Positions 23,001 to 62,000 of a stretch of 62,000 bases of DNA are shown one piece after another. The stretch covers positions 5,012,902-5,074,901 of the forward strand of contig NC_087076.1 of assembly GCF_026151205.1 (NCBI RefSeq). Direction: 5' to 3'. Below the pieces are notes generated by a model that had not been told where the DNA came from, searched no databases, and was given only the letters and a program-made list of their open reading frames with translations. The position numbers and the translations under genes were made by a program. This DNA comes from Bolinopsis microptera. Its lineage: Eukaryota > Ctenophora > Tentaculata > Lobata > Bolinopsidae. Within the stretch, counting starts at the first letter, position 1. Each line of letters begins with the position of its first letter.

Positions 23001-24649
23001 CTGTTCGTCTTCTTTTAAGAGCCGTCAATTTGTAAAACTTCACACTGTTCGGATATTGATAATGACGGATATGTAACACTATCACTGAGTGATATTCTAA
23101 TTCGCCTCAAACACAGCAACCATTACGTCAGTTTTTGAAAGGTATGGGCAGAGTTTGGTTAAAAGGCCCCATTATTAACAAATCTATTACGAAACGCTAA
23201 AAGCAGAGACTGTAAATGTGGAACCAGACAGGAAACTATGAGAAACACAATTAAAACTCTCTCTCTGTTCCAAGTAGTAGAGCTGCAACAACCTTGACAA
23301 TCAGGTGCCTGTCGTCACTACAATCAGTTATAACAGGGTATACACTATACAGCACTTGTAATAGGGTTCCTCTCTTCTTCCTGGGGGAGTGTCATCACCT
23401 TTACATCCGCTAATACCATTCCGGTACCATATGTTACGGGTTACCAGCTTAATCCGACACCGTCGCGGAATGACTGCTATGCCGAGGATTCCTGGCTGCT
23501 TCCGATTATTACATTAACTATACTATTACACCATTCCAATTATTTAGTTTTTGTCTAAGTGACACAGATTTCAGTAACTGAGATTGTCGAGTAAAGTAGT
23601 CAGGAAAAGAGCTGCAATAAAATGGCGCTGTAAACGAGTTTAGGTGAACATGGTCCTTTATGTCAGAATACTGTCACGAGTGTGACAGTACGTGACAGTA
23701 CAGTGTCACGAGTGAGGATAATTAGGAAGATGAAACATGTTAAAAAGGAAATAAGGTTATTAACTTATAAAAGTAACCAAAAATAGAAGATCATGAGATA
23801 CCGGTATCATATTATAACATACCGGCGCAGTATTACTGTTACAACCTTAAATATTTAGAGTATTCAAGATAATATAATACCACAGATAACTGCAATATTT
23901 GTTGTGAACTTTATCTTAGAGATCCTAAAATAGCACCATTAGGTAGCAGGTATGAACTAAACAAGTAACCGTTAACATTAAGATAGGTTCTCAGATCCTA
24001 TTCTGGAACCTTGCCAAACAAGTAACCATTAACATTTAAAAGATAGGTTCTCAGATCAGGGAACCTCCTGGTAGCAGGTACGGCACAAAGTTGAAAGGAA
24101 GAAGTGAATTAGAATTAAGAGATGGATCTGCAGGACAATGATCTGTAGAGTAAGTAGCAGAAGGAGGCAGCAAGTGTGACGATGTGCTCTCAGACGGTAC
24201 ACATGTAACATACATAATGTGATTCCACCGCCACTAGCTCTCAGTTATAATGTTTAAAGTAGGCGGATATAATTTAAAAGTAGTTGAATATGGCGGGGTG
24301 AGTAAAGTTGAGGGCCAGTGAGGGATTAAGGACCACAAGCTTATAACCTGGTACAAGAAATCCAGGAATATTTAAAGTCCTAAGAATTAATCCTAAAATC
24401 ATGCAAAAACCATGGCAAATTCAGGAAGTAGCCGTGATCCCAAGATTCGAGTCAAAATATTCGGTAATTTCAAAGTTGAAGAAAGAAAATGAGGCTGCGA
24501 AACGGAGCGTGAAGACTCATACTGTCGGCCCCGAGTTGCAAACATGAAATTGAAACATGGTGGTCTAACAATATTAGAGGGTCAGAGGTGGCCGCCGGCC
24601 GGCTACTTAAAATATACCTAAATAGACGCGCGGGCTAATCAAGAGCGAT
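20006..24649. other. Non-coding DNA with small repeats
   Basis: No supported gene. It holds a long AT-centred palindrome (20296-20340), a 10-bp AGTCTAGAAG array (about 22629-22697) and four copies of TTGTTACCGTAGATACCAG (about 22806-22887). Longer frames at 21263-21646 (minus) and elsewhere have no recognisable protein character. Confidence 0.6.
20296..20340. repeat. Palindrome
   Basis: CCTGTGTAATTTA and its reverse complement meet with no spacer (20302-20327), and the flanks ACAGTTCC / GGGAACTGT extend the symmetry. Confidence 0.8.
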
Positions 24650-24745
24650 CTGGCAAGGGTGCAAGGTAAGGGTAGCAAGGGTAGCAAGGGTGCAAGTTAA
24701 GGGTAGCAAGGGTGCAAGGTAAGGGTAGCAAGGGTGCCTCCTCTT
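24650..24745 (+). repeat. Short array with GTGCAAGGTAAGGGTAGCAA motif
   Basis: Three to four imperfect copies. Each intact copy contains CAAG|GTAAGG, a strong donor-like string on the plus strand, but no plus-strand exon could be attached. Confidence 0.75.
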
Positions 24746-24904
24746 CCCGCTTAATGGCACCCTGAAAATGGTAGTTCCTGTGAGGCAGACCTGTGAAGAG
24801 AGGGTTACGTCATGGTCGGTTCAAGGACACTTCAGAGATAGCGATAAACAGTGTGATTACCCTTCACAAGATAAAGGAAGTCAGACAGAAGTAAGTAGAT
24901 GTCA

Positions 24905-25112
24905 TGACTGATAATATCTCATTAAAGTAGAGATATGACTGATAATATCTTGCGGGGGTGGGGGGGGGGGGGGGGGGGGCTCTCATTAAAGTAGAGATAT
25001 GACTGATAATATCTTGCGGGGGGGGGGGGGGGGGCTCTCATTAAAGTAGAGATATGACTGATAATATCTTGCGGGGGGGGGGGGGGGGGGGGCTTTCATT
25101 AAAGTAGAGATA
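24905..25112. repeat. Three units ending in long poly-G runs
   Basis: Each unit has TTAAAGTAGAGATATGACTG, then ATAATATCTTGC and a run of about 15-22 G. The runs could form quadruplexes and their lengths may be assembly estimates. Confidence 0.9.
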
Positions 25113-27917
25113 TCCAATTAGTCTCACTCGGGATCTTAATATTCGGTGCGATTAATTCCACCTTTATCAAATGATTCAAAGTTTTGGAAAATAAATACGT
25201 TTTAACTAACCAATGAAAACTTGATTTCCAGAGTATCAGCGACAGAGTGAAATAAAACAATGAAATTTAACCAACAAACGGCGGGTCAATAAAAACCAGA
25301 CCAATTAAAAGTAAAGGCCAGTTCCTCCCACGCTCTGCAGGTCTACACACCTCTAACCATTATCAAAACACACCTAACATTCCTAAATCCTAAGGGGAGC
25401 GGGAACATGTTGACCAGATTACAAGAAGGTGGAAATGAGAACTACTGGCACACCATTACATTCTCACAGCTTTATCACAGACTTACAACAGTCACTTTAG
25501 CTGTGATACATTATCAACCACAATCTCATGATCTGGTCAAACGGAGGAGCCACCAAACTTCAATCTGCATTGTCGAACTTCTACATTCTACAAGCATAAC
25601 AATATCAACAAATTTACGGTTATGACTGGAAGTTATTCGTCTGACGGATAATTACTTGTCAGAATTACAGCGTCAAATTATGAAAATTACAGCCTTTAAT
25701 CATGGGTAGACACAAAAGATTATTATGGAAGAAAAATTAAAAGATAAGATTTAGGACAGAAGTATATGTGAAATGATGGTCGCGACGGTGGCCGTTATTC
25801 CGAGCGAGAGATAGGCTAGAGGAGGCTAGAGGAAGCTGGAGATGGAGTATCAGAGATGGAGTATCAGAGTTACAGGTACCATTATAAACGATATGATTTG
25901 TTAGACGAGGAGGTAACTATTAAGTATTAGGGTTGCTAGAGAACACAGTTAGTAAATAGAATTAAATGAAGAAATGAACGATCTGAGAATGGACCCAATA
26001 CAGTTTACTATTGGGCTGCAGGCTCGTGATCTTTATGCACAAAGTTCACCGTCAGAAGATCTCTTAACAACCTCGACCCTGGAAAATTCTAGAAACTTGT
26101 GGAGGGCTTCTAGAGTTCCAAAACCGAGCAGTCCAGAAAAGCACGTACGTTAAAAAGAGGATCTCAACATTCTCAACCATCAACCATTGCAGAACTAGCA
26201 CCTCTAGCACGTCAATTAAATGAGCAATTAAGTGGCACTCAGTGCGTATCACAAAACAGAACTAAGGAATTAACGCAGGTGGAGATCAAGACGGGGCCGA
26301 CCAAAGAGAAAACCACAAGTTGTGGTGAGACTGTGGTCGGAGCAACACAACAACACGAACTGTTGCTTGCTGACCAGCCTGAACTAGACACAATTAGGGG
26401 TCACACTCTTCACGACTATCAAACCGCAATCACTAGATATTCTAGAGAGGAATATTTAAAACTTCCACTTCCACTGGAGCGTGGATAATGTTAATTAAAT
26501 TAAAACCAGATAAGCAAACATCAATTATCGTGATTTCTATATCAAAATCTATAGATTTCTCCTGGCAATGTAATCTACAAATTTAAATTAGAAAGCCAAG
26601 TAGATCCGCGCCACACACCTTAGGAGCAGAAGAATTACCCGGGGCTAGGTGCAGTTCTGTGAAGAAGTAGCGTCAGGGAGGAGCGACCAATCAGAGGGGG
26701 TGTCTGGCAGCACGTGATTAAGATCAACCAATCAGAGACGAGATCAAGTCACGTGATTACACACCACAGGGTGCGCAGTGAAAGATACTCCCGAATTACG
26801 GGTCCAATAATATATGTTCAGTGAACTTCAAGTCATTAGCAGGTATGATATATATTAGCAGGTATGATTTTAGTGGATTGCAGTGACTTGATGGGTAGGG
26901 AGGCGGCACCACCTCTAGTGACCCCCCTTGTCACATTCAACAAAACACGTGAGGGAATTTAGAGAGATACTTTACTTAAACTGGAAACTAATGAACCAGT
27001 TATAACACTAGGTTATACACCAGTTATAATTATCATGACGTGGTTTTCAGGTTCCGGAAATGGATATTTTTATGCAGTTCTAGGTTAAGTTCCTTTCTTC
27101 ACCAGGGTCAATATGTAATCCAGAACTGTGATGACGCAAATTAAACATTCCATATTTAATTTAGGAATCTTAATTTAGGTGGTAGAAGGAACATCTCGGT
27201 CCACTTTAAGTAAGTGATGAAAGGTACGTTTGGCTGTCAGTCTATCTGGGTAAGGTGAAGAACATGTGACCGGGACTATTTGTTTGGCTGTCAGCCAATA
27301 TTTATAGGTTACGCAAGGGACGGTTAAATCAATACATCAGGTGACAGGTCTACTGCTAGACAATATTCTCAGGTAACCTTACACTCCCTAACTCCACTGC
27401 TCTGCACCCATATTCACCACTGCTTACGCCCTTACGGTTCTTTTGCAACATACCTGACACGGTAAGACTTACTGTGCATAGTTACAAATCACATTTCCTC
27501 CGGAAAAGTTTTTCAGAATATTCCTCGTATCAGCAATTAAAGATTCTAAAGATGAAACTCCAATTTCTCAGAAGTTGCAAACTTTGTAATTATAATTTTC
27601 TGATATAATTGGAGTATTAACCCTTATCTTTATTAGGTACTGAAGATGTCCGAAAATGTTTTACCAATGATGTTATAAAGATTTTGTTGGAATTTTTAAA
27701 CTCATTCGTTGTCTGACTGTGGGAACTATTGATTTTTGATAACTGTAGTGACAGTAATGTTCCGCGCCTTTACCTCCTCAATATTACAAGTAAAATTTCC
27801 CTGTTTGGCTGGCAAGAAGGCTGGCAAGTAGGCTGCCCTGGAGTAGCGCGCGTTTATATGATTACCTAGTACACTACGTGTTATGTTTCGTTTGAGCTCT
27901 GATCATTGACTTCGTCA
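25113..27917. other. Non-coding stretch
   Basis: No supported gene. A 69-codon plus frame at 26279-26488 has no recognisable motif and is no longer than chance would give. Small direct repeats occur around 25820-25870 and 26840-26880. Confidence 0.55.
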
Positions 27918-28987
27918 TCCTTGTTAACAATATACCTTGCTCAGTGTTTATTATCCTTGTTAACAATATACCTTGCCCAGTGTCTATTATCCTTGTTAAC
28001 ATGTTCCTTATCTTAACAATATACCTTGCTCAGTGTTTATTATCCTTGTTAACAATATACCTTGCTCAGTGTTTATTATCCTTGTTAACATGTTCCTTAT
28101 CTTAACAATATACCTTGCTCAGTGTTTATTATCCTTGTTAACATGTTCCTTGCTCAGTGTTTATTATCCTTGTTAACATGTTCCTTATCTTAACAATATA
28201 CCTTGCTCAGTGTTTATTATCCTTGTTAACATGTTCCTTATCTTAACAATATACCTTGCTCAGTGTTTATTATCCTTGTTAACAACATACCTTGCTCAGT
28301 GTTTATTATCCTTGTTAACAATATACCTTGCTCAGTGTTTATTATCCTTGTTAACAATATACCTTGCCCAGTGTTTATTATCCTTGTTAACAATATACCT
28401 TGCTCAGTGTTTATTATCCTTGTTAACATGTGGCTTATCTTAACAATATACCTTGCTCAGTGTTTATTATCCTTGTTAACAATATACCTTGCTCAGTGTT
28501 TATTATCCTTGTTAACAATATACCTTGCTCAGTGTTTATTATCCTTGTTAACAATATACCTTGCTCAGTGTTTATTATCCTTGTTAACAATATACCTTGC
28601 TCAGTGTTTATTATCCTTGTTAACAATATACCTTGCTCAGTGTTTATTATCCTTGTTAACAATATACCTTGCTCAGTGTTTATTATCCTTGTTAACAATA
28701 TACCTTGCCCAGTGTCTATTATCCTTGTTAACATGTTCCTTATCTTAACAATATACCTTGCTCAGTGTTTATTATCCTTGTTAACAATATACCTTGCTCA
28801 GTGTTTATTATCCTTGTTAACATGTTCCTTATCTTAACAATATACCTTGCTCAGTGTTTATTATCCTTGTTAACATGTTCCTTGCTCAGTGTCTATTATC
28901 CTTGTTAACATGTTCCTTATCTTAACAATATACCTTGCTCAGTGTTTATTATCCTTGTTAACATGTTCCTTCTTTAAATCTTAATAA
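27918..28987. repeat. 36-bp minisatellite, ~28 copies
   Basis: Units read TTGCTCAGTGTTTATTATCC, then TTGTTAACAATATACC, with shorter variants containing ATGTTCCTTATC. At 36 bp, several frames on both strands stay open but are only repeats. On the minus strand the unit has GCAAG|GTATATTG, a donor-like string. Confidence 0.95.
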
Positions 28988-29173
28988 CATACCTTGCCCA
29001 GTGTTTATGTCTGCTAAATTGTTTAAATATTCTGATATTCTCAAGCAAGTTATTAAAAAGTGACTTATTACTAATTGCACCTTGTCTTATCTGTGTTACT
29101 TATCTGTGTTACTGTCAGTTTATTATTTGTGTTGCTCTTGTTAATTACATTTAACATGATTTAGCTGTTGTAC

Positions 29174-56279
<27,106 letters not shown>

Positions 56280-57389
56280 CTGAAATAACAAATACTCTTT
56301 AATTCTCTATTTAAATATGTACTGTTTTAATTGAAATATTTATGAAGTAAGATACTTAAAATGACATGTTTAAAAGAATTTTAACGGACAACCTGAGAAA
56401 TTTCCGGTTAAAATTATTTGTTGATGCGTGATATAATTACAAAATAACAAGATATAGAGGAAATATAGGTATTATATAGAGAATATATAGGATACCTTTC
56501 TAATATAGGATACCTTTCTATAACAGATTGCAAAAATAACTGAAATAAACTGATGCCTGATACAGACAATGTACGCTTAAAAGGCGCCACCAAAACAAGA
56601 TATTATCATGTACAAGACGTGTAATAAATATGTGCAATTATACGGGATAAAATATGCAATTATTTGGTATATCCCACCTAAAGAATATAGAAGAAGAACT
56701 GCGCTAAAAGTTTCAAAACCTCGTGATTCTCAGGACAGTCAACATGTCAACAAATAACTACGGTTCAGCCTGTGTTCGAGTAACAGATAGTGAGCACGTA
56801 GTAGCAGTGAACTGTGGTATCCCTTCCTTGGTATTTCAACTTTACGCTACAGTCAAAACACTTGCCAAAAATCAAGGTAAATTCACTTTGTCGCAGAGCT
56901 TGTTAAAAGAGTGCTCTGTTAAAAGATAAGGTAAATTGGTGGACCACACCTCAACACTAAAACAAAGATCAGAGAAAAAACAACCGTAAAAAGGAAATAC
57001 ACTCTGCGGCAATCCCACAAATGTGGAAAGTGTCACAAATGATGAGTCATGATAAATTGTTGGCATCTGGAAATCAAAATATCCGGTTGTAATGTGTTGT
57101 TGTGTGGTCAGTACGTAGTGTCGAAGATACCCTCCAAAATTAAAGCAGTATTTTTAAGTTCTATTTGGGGGTCCCCTCTTTTTTATTAAAAATACCCAAT
57201 TTTTCGGAAATTTTCCCCCAAAGTTTATCTCTATGAGATTAAAAAATATCAGTAAAAATGGGCTGGTTTAAATTAAATCGTCCCTGAAAAAACAAAAAGG
57301 GAGTACGGAACCGAAAATTTCAGTAAAAAGCTTTCAAATTTACAAATAACAAAAAATTAGAATATAAGGGGGATATTTTCAGGAGAGCA
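56280..57389. other. Non-coding; 68-codon frame at 56723-56929 unsupported
   Basis: The plus frame at 56723-56929 has ordinary composition but no recognisable motif; a relic of a mobile element is possible. From about 57120 the sequence becomes A/G-rich and grades into the satellite edge. Confidence 0.5.
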
Positions 57390-58380
57390 AAAAAAAGAAG
57401 GTGTCGATTAACTAAGGGGTATTCGGTAAAGGGAATAAAGGAGAAATTTGGGCTTAAAAACATTAGGATTCTAAAGAAAAAAGAAGAAGGGAATTTTTAT
57501 GGATTGGGAAAACGGTAAATGTCATAGAGGGGGAAGGTGGGGAAAGAAGGAGAGGTAGTGGAAAAAGGGATCAGGTAAAAATGTAAAATAAAAGAAGGGA
57601 AAAAGGGGGGAGGGGTTAGGGGGTTTTGGAAAAAAGGGGGAGGTATAACAAAAAAAAAGAAGGTAAAGAAAAAAGGGAAATGCGAATTAAGGAAAGGTAT
57701 GTAGTCGGAAAGGAATAAAAATATCGTTGGAAAGGTGTGTTGTCAGGTAAAAATACAAAAAGGTAAAGGAAAGAGTTTGTGCATTTAAGGCTAAGGTGGG
57801 CAGGTAAAGGAAATTTAAGGAGAAGTAGTCAAATAGGTACGTTGAATGGTCAGGTAGAAGGGAAAAGAAAAATAGTTTTTAAAACATTTGTATGTCAGGT
57901 AAAGAAGGTAAAAGGATGGGATTAGGAAAACGGAGGTATTCAAGAAGGGAAAAATAGGGAAGTGTGGATTAAGGATACATTGGTATGCGGGTAAAGGAAA
58001 AAGAGGAGGTTCATTAAGGAAAAGGTTGGAAAATTCAGGTGAAGGAAAGGTGAAGAAAAGGGTAGTCATTAAAACAGGTGTTTTGGGTAAAAAGGGAAGA
58101 AAGGAGAAAGTAAAGGGGGAGGTTTTTGGGTTTCGTTAAAGGGAACAGGTATTATGTCGGGTAGAAAGGGAAAAAGGGTAAGGAAGGAGAATTGCGGTTT
58201 TTAGGTTTTACATATTATGTCAGTTGGGAAAGGTTTAGAAGGAGAATATCGATTAGGATAAGGTGTATTCAGGAAAAGGAGAAGGTGAAGGAAAGGAAGT
58301 CGATTAAGAATAAAAGGGTGGAAATAGTAGAAAGAAGGGGGAAAGGTAGAAGGAGGGGTTTAGTGGTTAAGGATAAGGTA
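57390..58380 (+). repeat. Degenerate left edge of the 61-bp satellite
   Basis: Scattered diverged unit fragments (GATTAAGGATAC, GTATGTCAGGTAA, AGGAGAAGG-like) in A/G-rich sequence, becoming regular to the right. Confidence 0.75.
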
Positions 58381-61300
58381 TGAGTAGGTAAAAGGGAGAA
58401 GGTAGAAGGAGGAGGTAGTGCGATTAAGGATACAGGTAGTGTATGTCAGGTAGAAGGAGAAGGTAGAAGGAGGAGGTAGTGCGATTAAGGATACAGGTAG
58501 TGTATGTCAGGTAGAAGGAGAAGGTAGAAGGAGGAAGGTAGTGCGATTAAGGATACAGGTAGTGTATGTCAGGTAGAAGGAGAAGGTAGAAGGAGGAGGT
58601 AGTGCGATTAAGGATACAGGTAGTGTATGTCAGGTAGAAGGAGAAGGTAGAAGGAGGAGGTAGTGCGATTAAGGATACAGGTAGTGTATGTCAGGTAGAA
58701 GGAGAAGGTAGAAGGAGGAGGTAGTGCGATTAAGGATACAGGTAGTGTATGTCAGGTAGAAGGAGAAGGTAGAAGGAGGAGGTAGTGCGATTAAGGATAC
58801 AGGTAGTGTATGTCAGGTAGAAGGAGAAGGTAGAAGGAGAAGGTAGTGCGATTAAGGATACAGGTAGTGTATGTCAGGTAGAAGGAGAAGGTAGAAGGAG
58901 GAGGTAGTGCGATTAAGGATACAGGTAGTGTATGTCAGGTAGAAGGAGAAGGTAGAAGGAGGAGGTAGTGCGATTAAGGATACAGGTAGTGTATGTCAGG
59001 TAGAAGGAGAAGGTAGAAGGAGGAGGTAGTGCGATTAAGGATACAGGTAGTGTATGTCAGGTAGAAGGAGAAGGTAGAAGGAGGAGGTAGTGCGATTAAG
59101 GATACAGGTAGTGTATGTCAGGTAGAAGGAGAAGGTAGAAGGAGGAGGTAGTGCGATTAAGGATACAGGTAGTGTATGTCAGGTAGAAGGAGAAGGTAGA
59201 AGGAGAGGTAGTGCGATTAAGGATACAGGTAGTGTATGTCAGGTAGAAGGAGAAGGTAGAAGGAGGAGGTAGTGCGATTAAGGATACAGGTAGTGTATGT
59301 CAGGTAGAAGGAGAAGGTAGAAGGAGGAGGTAGTGCGATTAAGGATACAGGTAGTGTATGTCAGGTAGAAGGAGAAGGTAGAAGGAGGAGGTAGTGCGAT
59401 TAAGGATACAGGTAGTGTATGTCAGGTAGAAGGAGAAGGTAGAAGGAGGAGGTAGTGCGATTAAGGATACAGGTAGTGTATGTCAGGTAGAAGGAGAAGG
59501 TAGAAGGAGGAGGTAGTGCGATTAAGGATACAGGTAGTGTATGTCAGGTAGAAGGAGAAGGTAGAAGGAGGAGGTAGTGCGATTAAGGATACAGGTAGTG
59601 TATGTCAGGTAGAAGGAGAAGGTAGAAGGAGGAGGTAGTGCGATTAAGGATACAGGTAGTGTATGTCAGGTAGAAGGAGAAGGTAGAAGGAGGAGGTAGT
59701 GCGATTAAGGATACAGGTAGTGTATGTCAGGTAGAAGGAGAAGGTAGAAGGAGGAGGTAGTGCGATTAAGGATACAGGTAGTGTATGTCAGGTAGAAGGA
59801 GAAGGTAGAAGGAGGAGGTAGTGCGATTAAGGATACAGGTAGTGTATGTCAGGTAGAAGGAGAAGGTAGAAGGAGGAGGTAGTGCGATTAAGGATACAGG
59901 TAGTGTATGTCAGGTAGAAGGAGAAGGTAGAAGGAGGAGGTAGTGCGATTAAGGATACAGGTAGTGTATGTCAGGTAGAAGGAGAAGGTAGAAGGAGGAG
60001 GTAGTGCGATTAAGGATACAGGTAGTGTATGTCAGGTAGAAGGAGAAGGTAGAAGGAGGAGGTAGTGCGATTAAGGATACAGGTAGTGTATGTCAGGTAG
60101 AAGGAGAAGGTAGAAGGAGGAAGGTAGTGCGATTAAGGATACAGGTAGTGTATGTCAGGTAGAAGGAGAAGGTAGAAGGAGAAGGTAGTGCGATTAAGGA
60201 TACAGGTAGTGTATGTCAGGTAGAAGGAGAAGGTAGAAGGAGGAAGGTAGTGCGATTAAGGATACAGGTAGTGTATGTCAGGTAGAAGGAGAAGGTAGAA
60301 GGAGGAGGTAGTGCGATTAAGGATACAGGTAGTGTATGTCAGGTAGAAGGAGAAGGTAGAAGGAGGAGGTAGTGCGATTAAGGATACAGGTAGTGTATGT
60401 CAGGTAGAAGGAGAAGGTAGAAGGAGGAGGTAGTGCGATTAAGGATACAGGTAGTGTATGTCAGGTAGAAGGAGAAGGTAGAAGGAGGAGGTAGTGCGAT
60501 TAAGGATACAGGTAGTGTATGTCAGGTAGAAGGAGAAGGTAGAAGGAGGAGGTAGTGCGATTAAGGATACAGGTAGTGTATGTCAGGTAGAAGGAGAAGG
60601 TAGAAGGAGGAGGTAGTGCGATTAAGGATACAGGTAGTGTATGTCAGGTAGAAGGAGAAGGTAGAAGGAGGAGGTAGTGCGATTAAGGATACAGGTAGTG
60701 TATGTCAGGTAGAAGGAGAAGGTAGAAGGAGGAGGTAGTGCGATTAAGGATACAGGTAGTGTATGTCAGGTAGAAGGAGAAGGTAGAAGGAGGAGGTAGT
60801 GCGATTAAGGATACAGGTAGTGTATGTCAGGTAGAAGGAGAAGGTAGAAGGAGGAGGTAGTGCGATTAAGGATACAGGTAGTGTATGTCAGGTAGAAGGA
60901 GAAGGTAGAAGGAGGAGGTAGTGCGATTAAGGATACAGGTAGTGTATGTCAGGTAGAAGGAGAAGGTAGAAGGAGGAGGTAGTGCGATTAAGGATACAGG
61001 TAGTGTATGTCAGGTAGAAGGAGAAGGTAGAAGGAGAGGTAGTGCGAATAAGGATACAGGTAGTGTATGTCAGGTAGAAGGAGAAGGTAGAAGGAGGAGG
61101 TAGTGCGATTAAGGATACAGGTAGTGTATGTCAGGTAGAAGGAGAAGGTAGAAGGAGGAGGTAGTGCGATTAAGGATACAGGTAGTGTATGTCAGGTAGA
61201 AGGAGAAGGTAGAAGGAGGAAGTAGTGCGATTAAGGATACAGGTAGTGTATGTCAGGTAGAAGGAGAAGGTAGAAGGAGGAGGTAGTGCGATTAAGGATA

Positions 61301-62000
61301 CAGGTAGTGTATGTCAGGTAGAAGGAGAAGGTAGAAGGAGAAGGTAGTGCGATTAAGGATACAGGTAGTGTATGTCAGGTAGAAGGAGAAGGTAGAAGGA
61401 GGAGGTAGTGCGATAAGGATACAGGTAGTGTATGTCAGGTAGAAGGAGAAGGTAGAAGGAGAAGGTAGAAGGAGAAGGTAGTGCGAATAAGGATACAGGT
61501 AGTGTATGTCAGGTAGAAGGAGAAGGTAGAAGGAGGAGGTAGTGCGATTAAGGATACAGGTAGTGTATGTCAGGTAGAAGGAGAAGGTAGAAGGAGGAAG
61601 GTAGTGCGATTAAGGATACAGGTAGTGTATGTCAGGTAGAAGGAGAAGGTAGAAGGAGGAGGTAGTGCGATTAAGGATACAGGTAGTGTATGTCAGGTAG
61701 AAGGAGAAGGTAGAAGGAGGAGGTAGTGCGATTAAGGATACAGGTAGTGTATGTCAGGTAGAAGGAGAAGGTAGAAGGAGGAGGTAGTGCGATTAAGGAT
61801 ACAGGTAGTGTATGTCAGGTAGAAGGAGAAGGTAGAAGGAGGAGTAGTGCGATTAAGGATACAGGTAGTGTATGTCAGGTAGAAGGAGAAGGTAGAAGGA
61901 GAGGTAGTGCGATTAAGGATACAGGTAGTGTATGTCAGGTAGAAGGAGAAGGTAGAAGGAGGAGGTAGTGCGATTAAGGATACAGGTAGTGTATGTCAGG
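58381..62000 (+). repeat. 61-bp satellite array, ~59 copies, continues past the window
   Basis: Unit starts GTAGAAGGAGAAGGTAGAAG, continues GAGGAGGTAGTGCGATTAAG and ends GATACAGGTAGTGTATGTCA+G. Copies are nearly identical; the rare variants are one-base length changes in the GGAGGAGG part and a few AAGGTAG insertions. Confidence 0.97.

Noticed and set aside
26279-26488. 69-codon plus-strand frame
   Set aside because: No recognisable motif or splice context; within chance expectation.
28210-28837. Hydrophobic repeated frames (IYLAQCLLSLLT) that look like membrane proteins
   Set aside because: Products of a 36-bp tandem array, open on both strands; no unique flanking coding sequence.
28988-29020. 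18-nt microexon candidate between CAG and GTATGTTA on the minus strand
   Set aside because: In the required phase 0 it contains TAA, so it cannot join exons S7 and 2.
56723-56929. 68-codon plus-strand frame
   Set aside because: Could be a mobile-element relic, but nothing diagnostic was found.

Overview
The window is nuclear DNA from a metazoan. It carries interrupted genes with GT-AG introns, a spectrin/RhoGEF/kinase gene of the Trio-Kalirin type, a C-type-lectin gene, several non-LTR retrotransposons, TIR elements and many minisatellites. A few TTAGGG-type telomere-like repeats are also present. I cannot name the species. It looks like an invertebrate with a repeat-rich genome; no bacterial or organellar features were seen.

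Layout. 1-1.9 kb: 3' end of a LINE and a 10-bp array. 1.9-6.4 kb: non-coding, with a foldback element, GC-rich hairpins and telomere-like repeats. 6.5-18.0 kb, minus strand: nine exons whose phases close exactly into a 971-residue protein with an acidic Ser/Cys N-terminus, a linker, a DH RhoGEF domain, a PH domain and a kinase-like domain lacking key catalytic residues. 29.2-56.3 kb, minus strand: seven further exons with spectrin-repeat/coiled-coil sequence, all phase-compatible. They probably form the 5' part of a long isoform of the same gene, with the exon at 17.9 kb as an alternative first exon. Nested inside this gene are a plus-strand C-type-lectin gene (30.65-32.44 kb), an intronless 258-codon minus-strand ORF with three repeated modules (33.6-34.4 kb), a nearly full-length CR1/L2-like LINE (41.5-46.5 kb), an RTE-like LINE (47.6-51.5 kb) inserted into an RNase-H-bearing LINE relic, and two TA-flanked TIR elements. 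57.4-62 kb: a 61-bp satellite that is degenerate at its left edge and runs off the window.

The most unusual signal is that many minisatellites are built on splice junctions. The tandem unit contains the end of an exon, the splice site and flanking intron, so a donor or acceptor is present in 3 to about 32 copies. I see seven clear cases and one weak case in two genes on opposite strands. Some would insert in-frame peptide if used; others lead straight to a stop codon.

The exon models rest on phase closure, splice consensus and domain continuity read by eye. They have not been tested against transcripts or databases.
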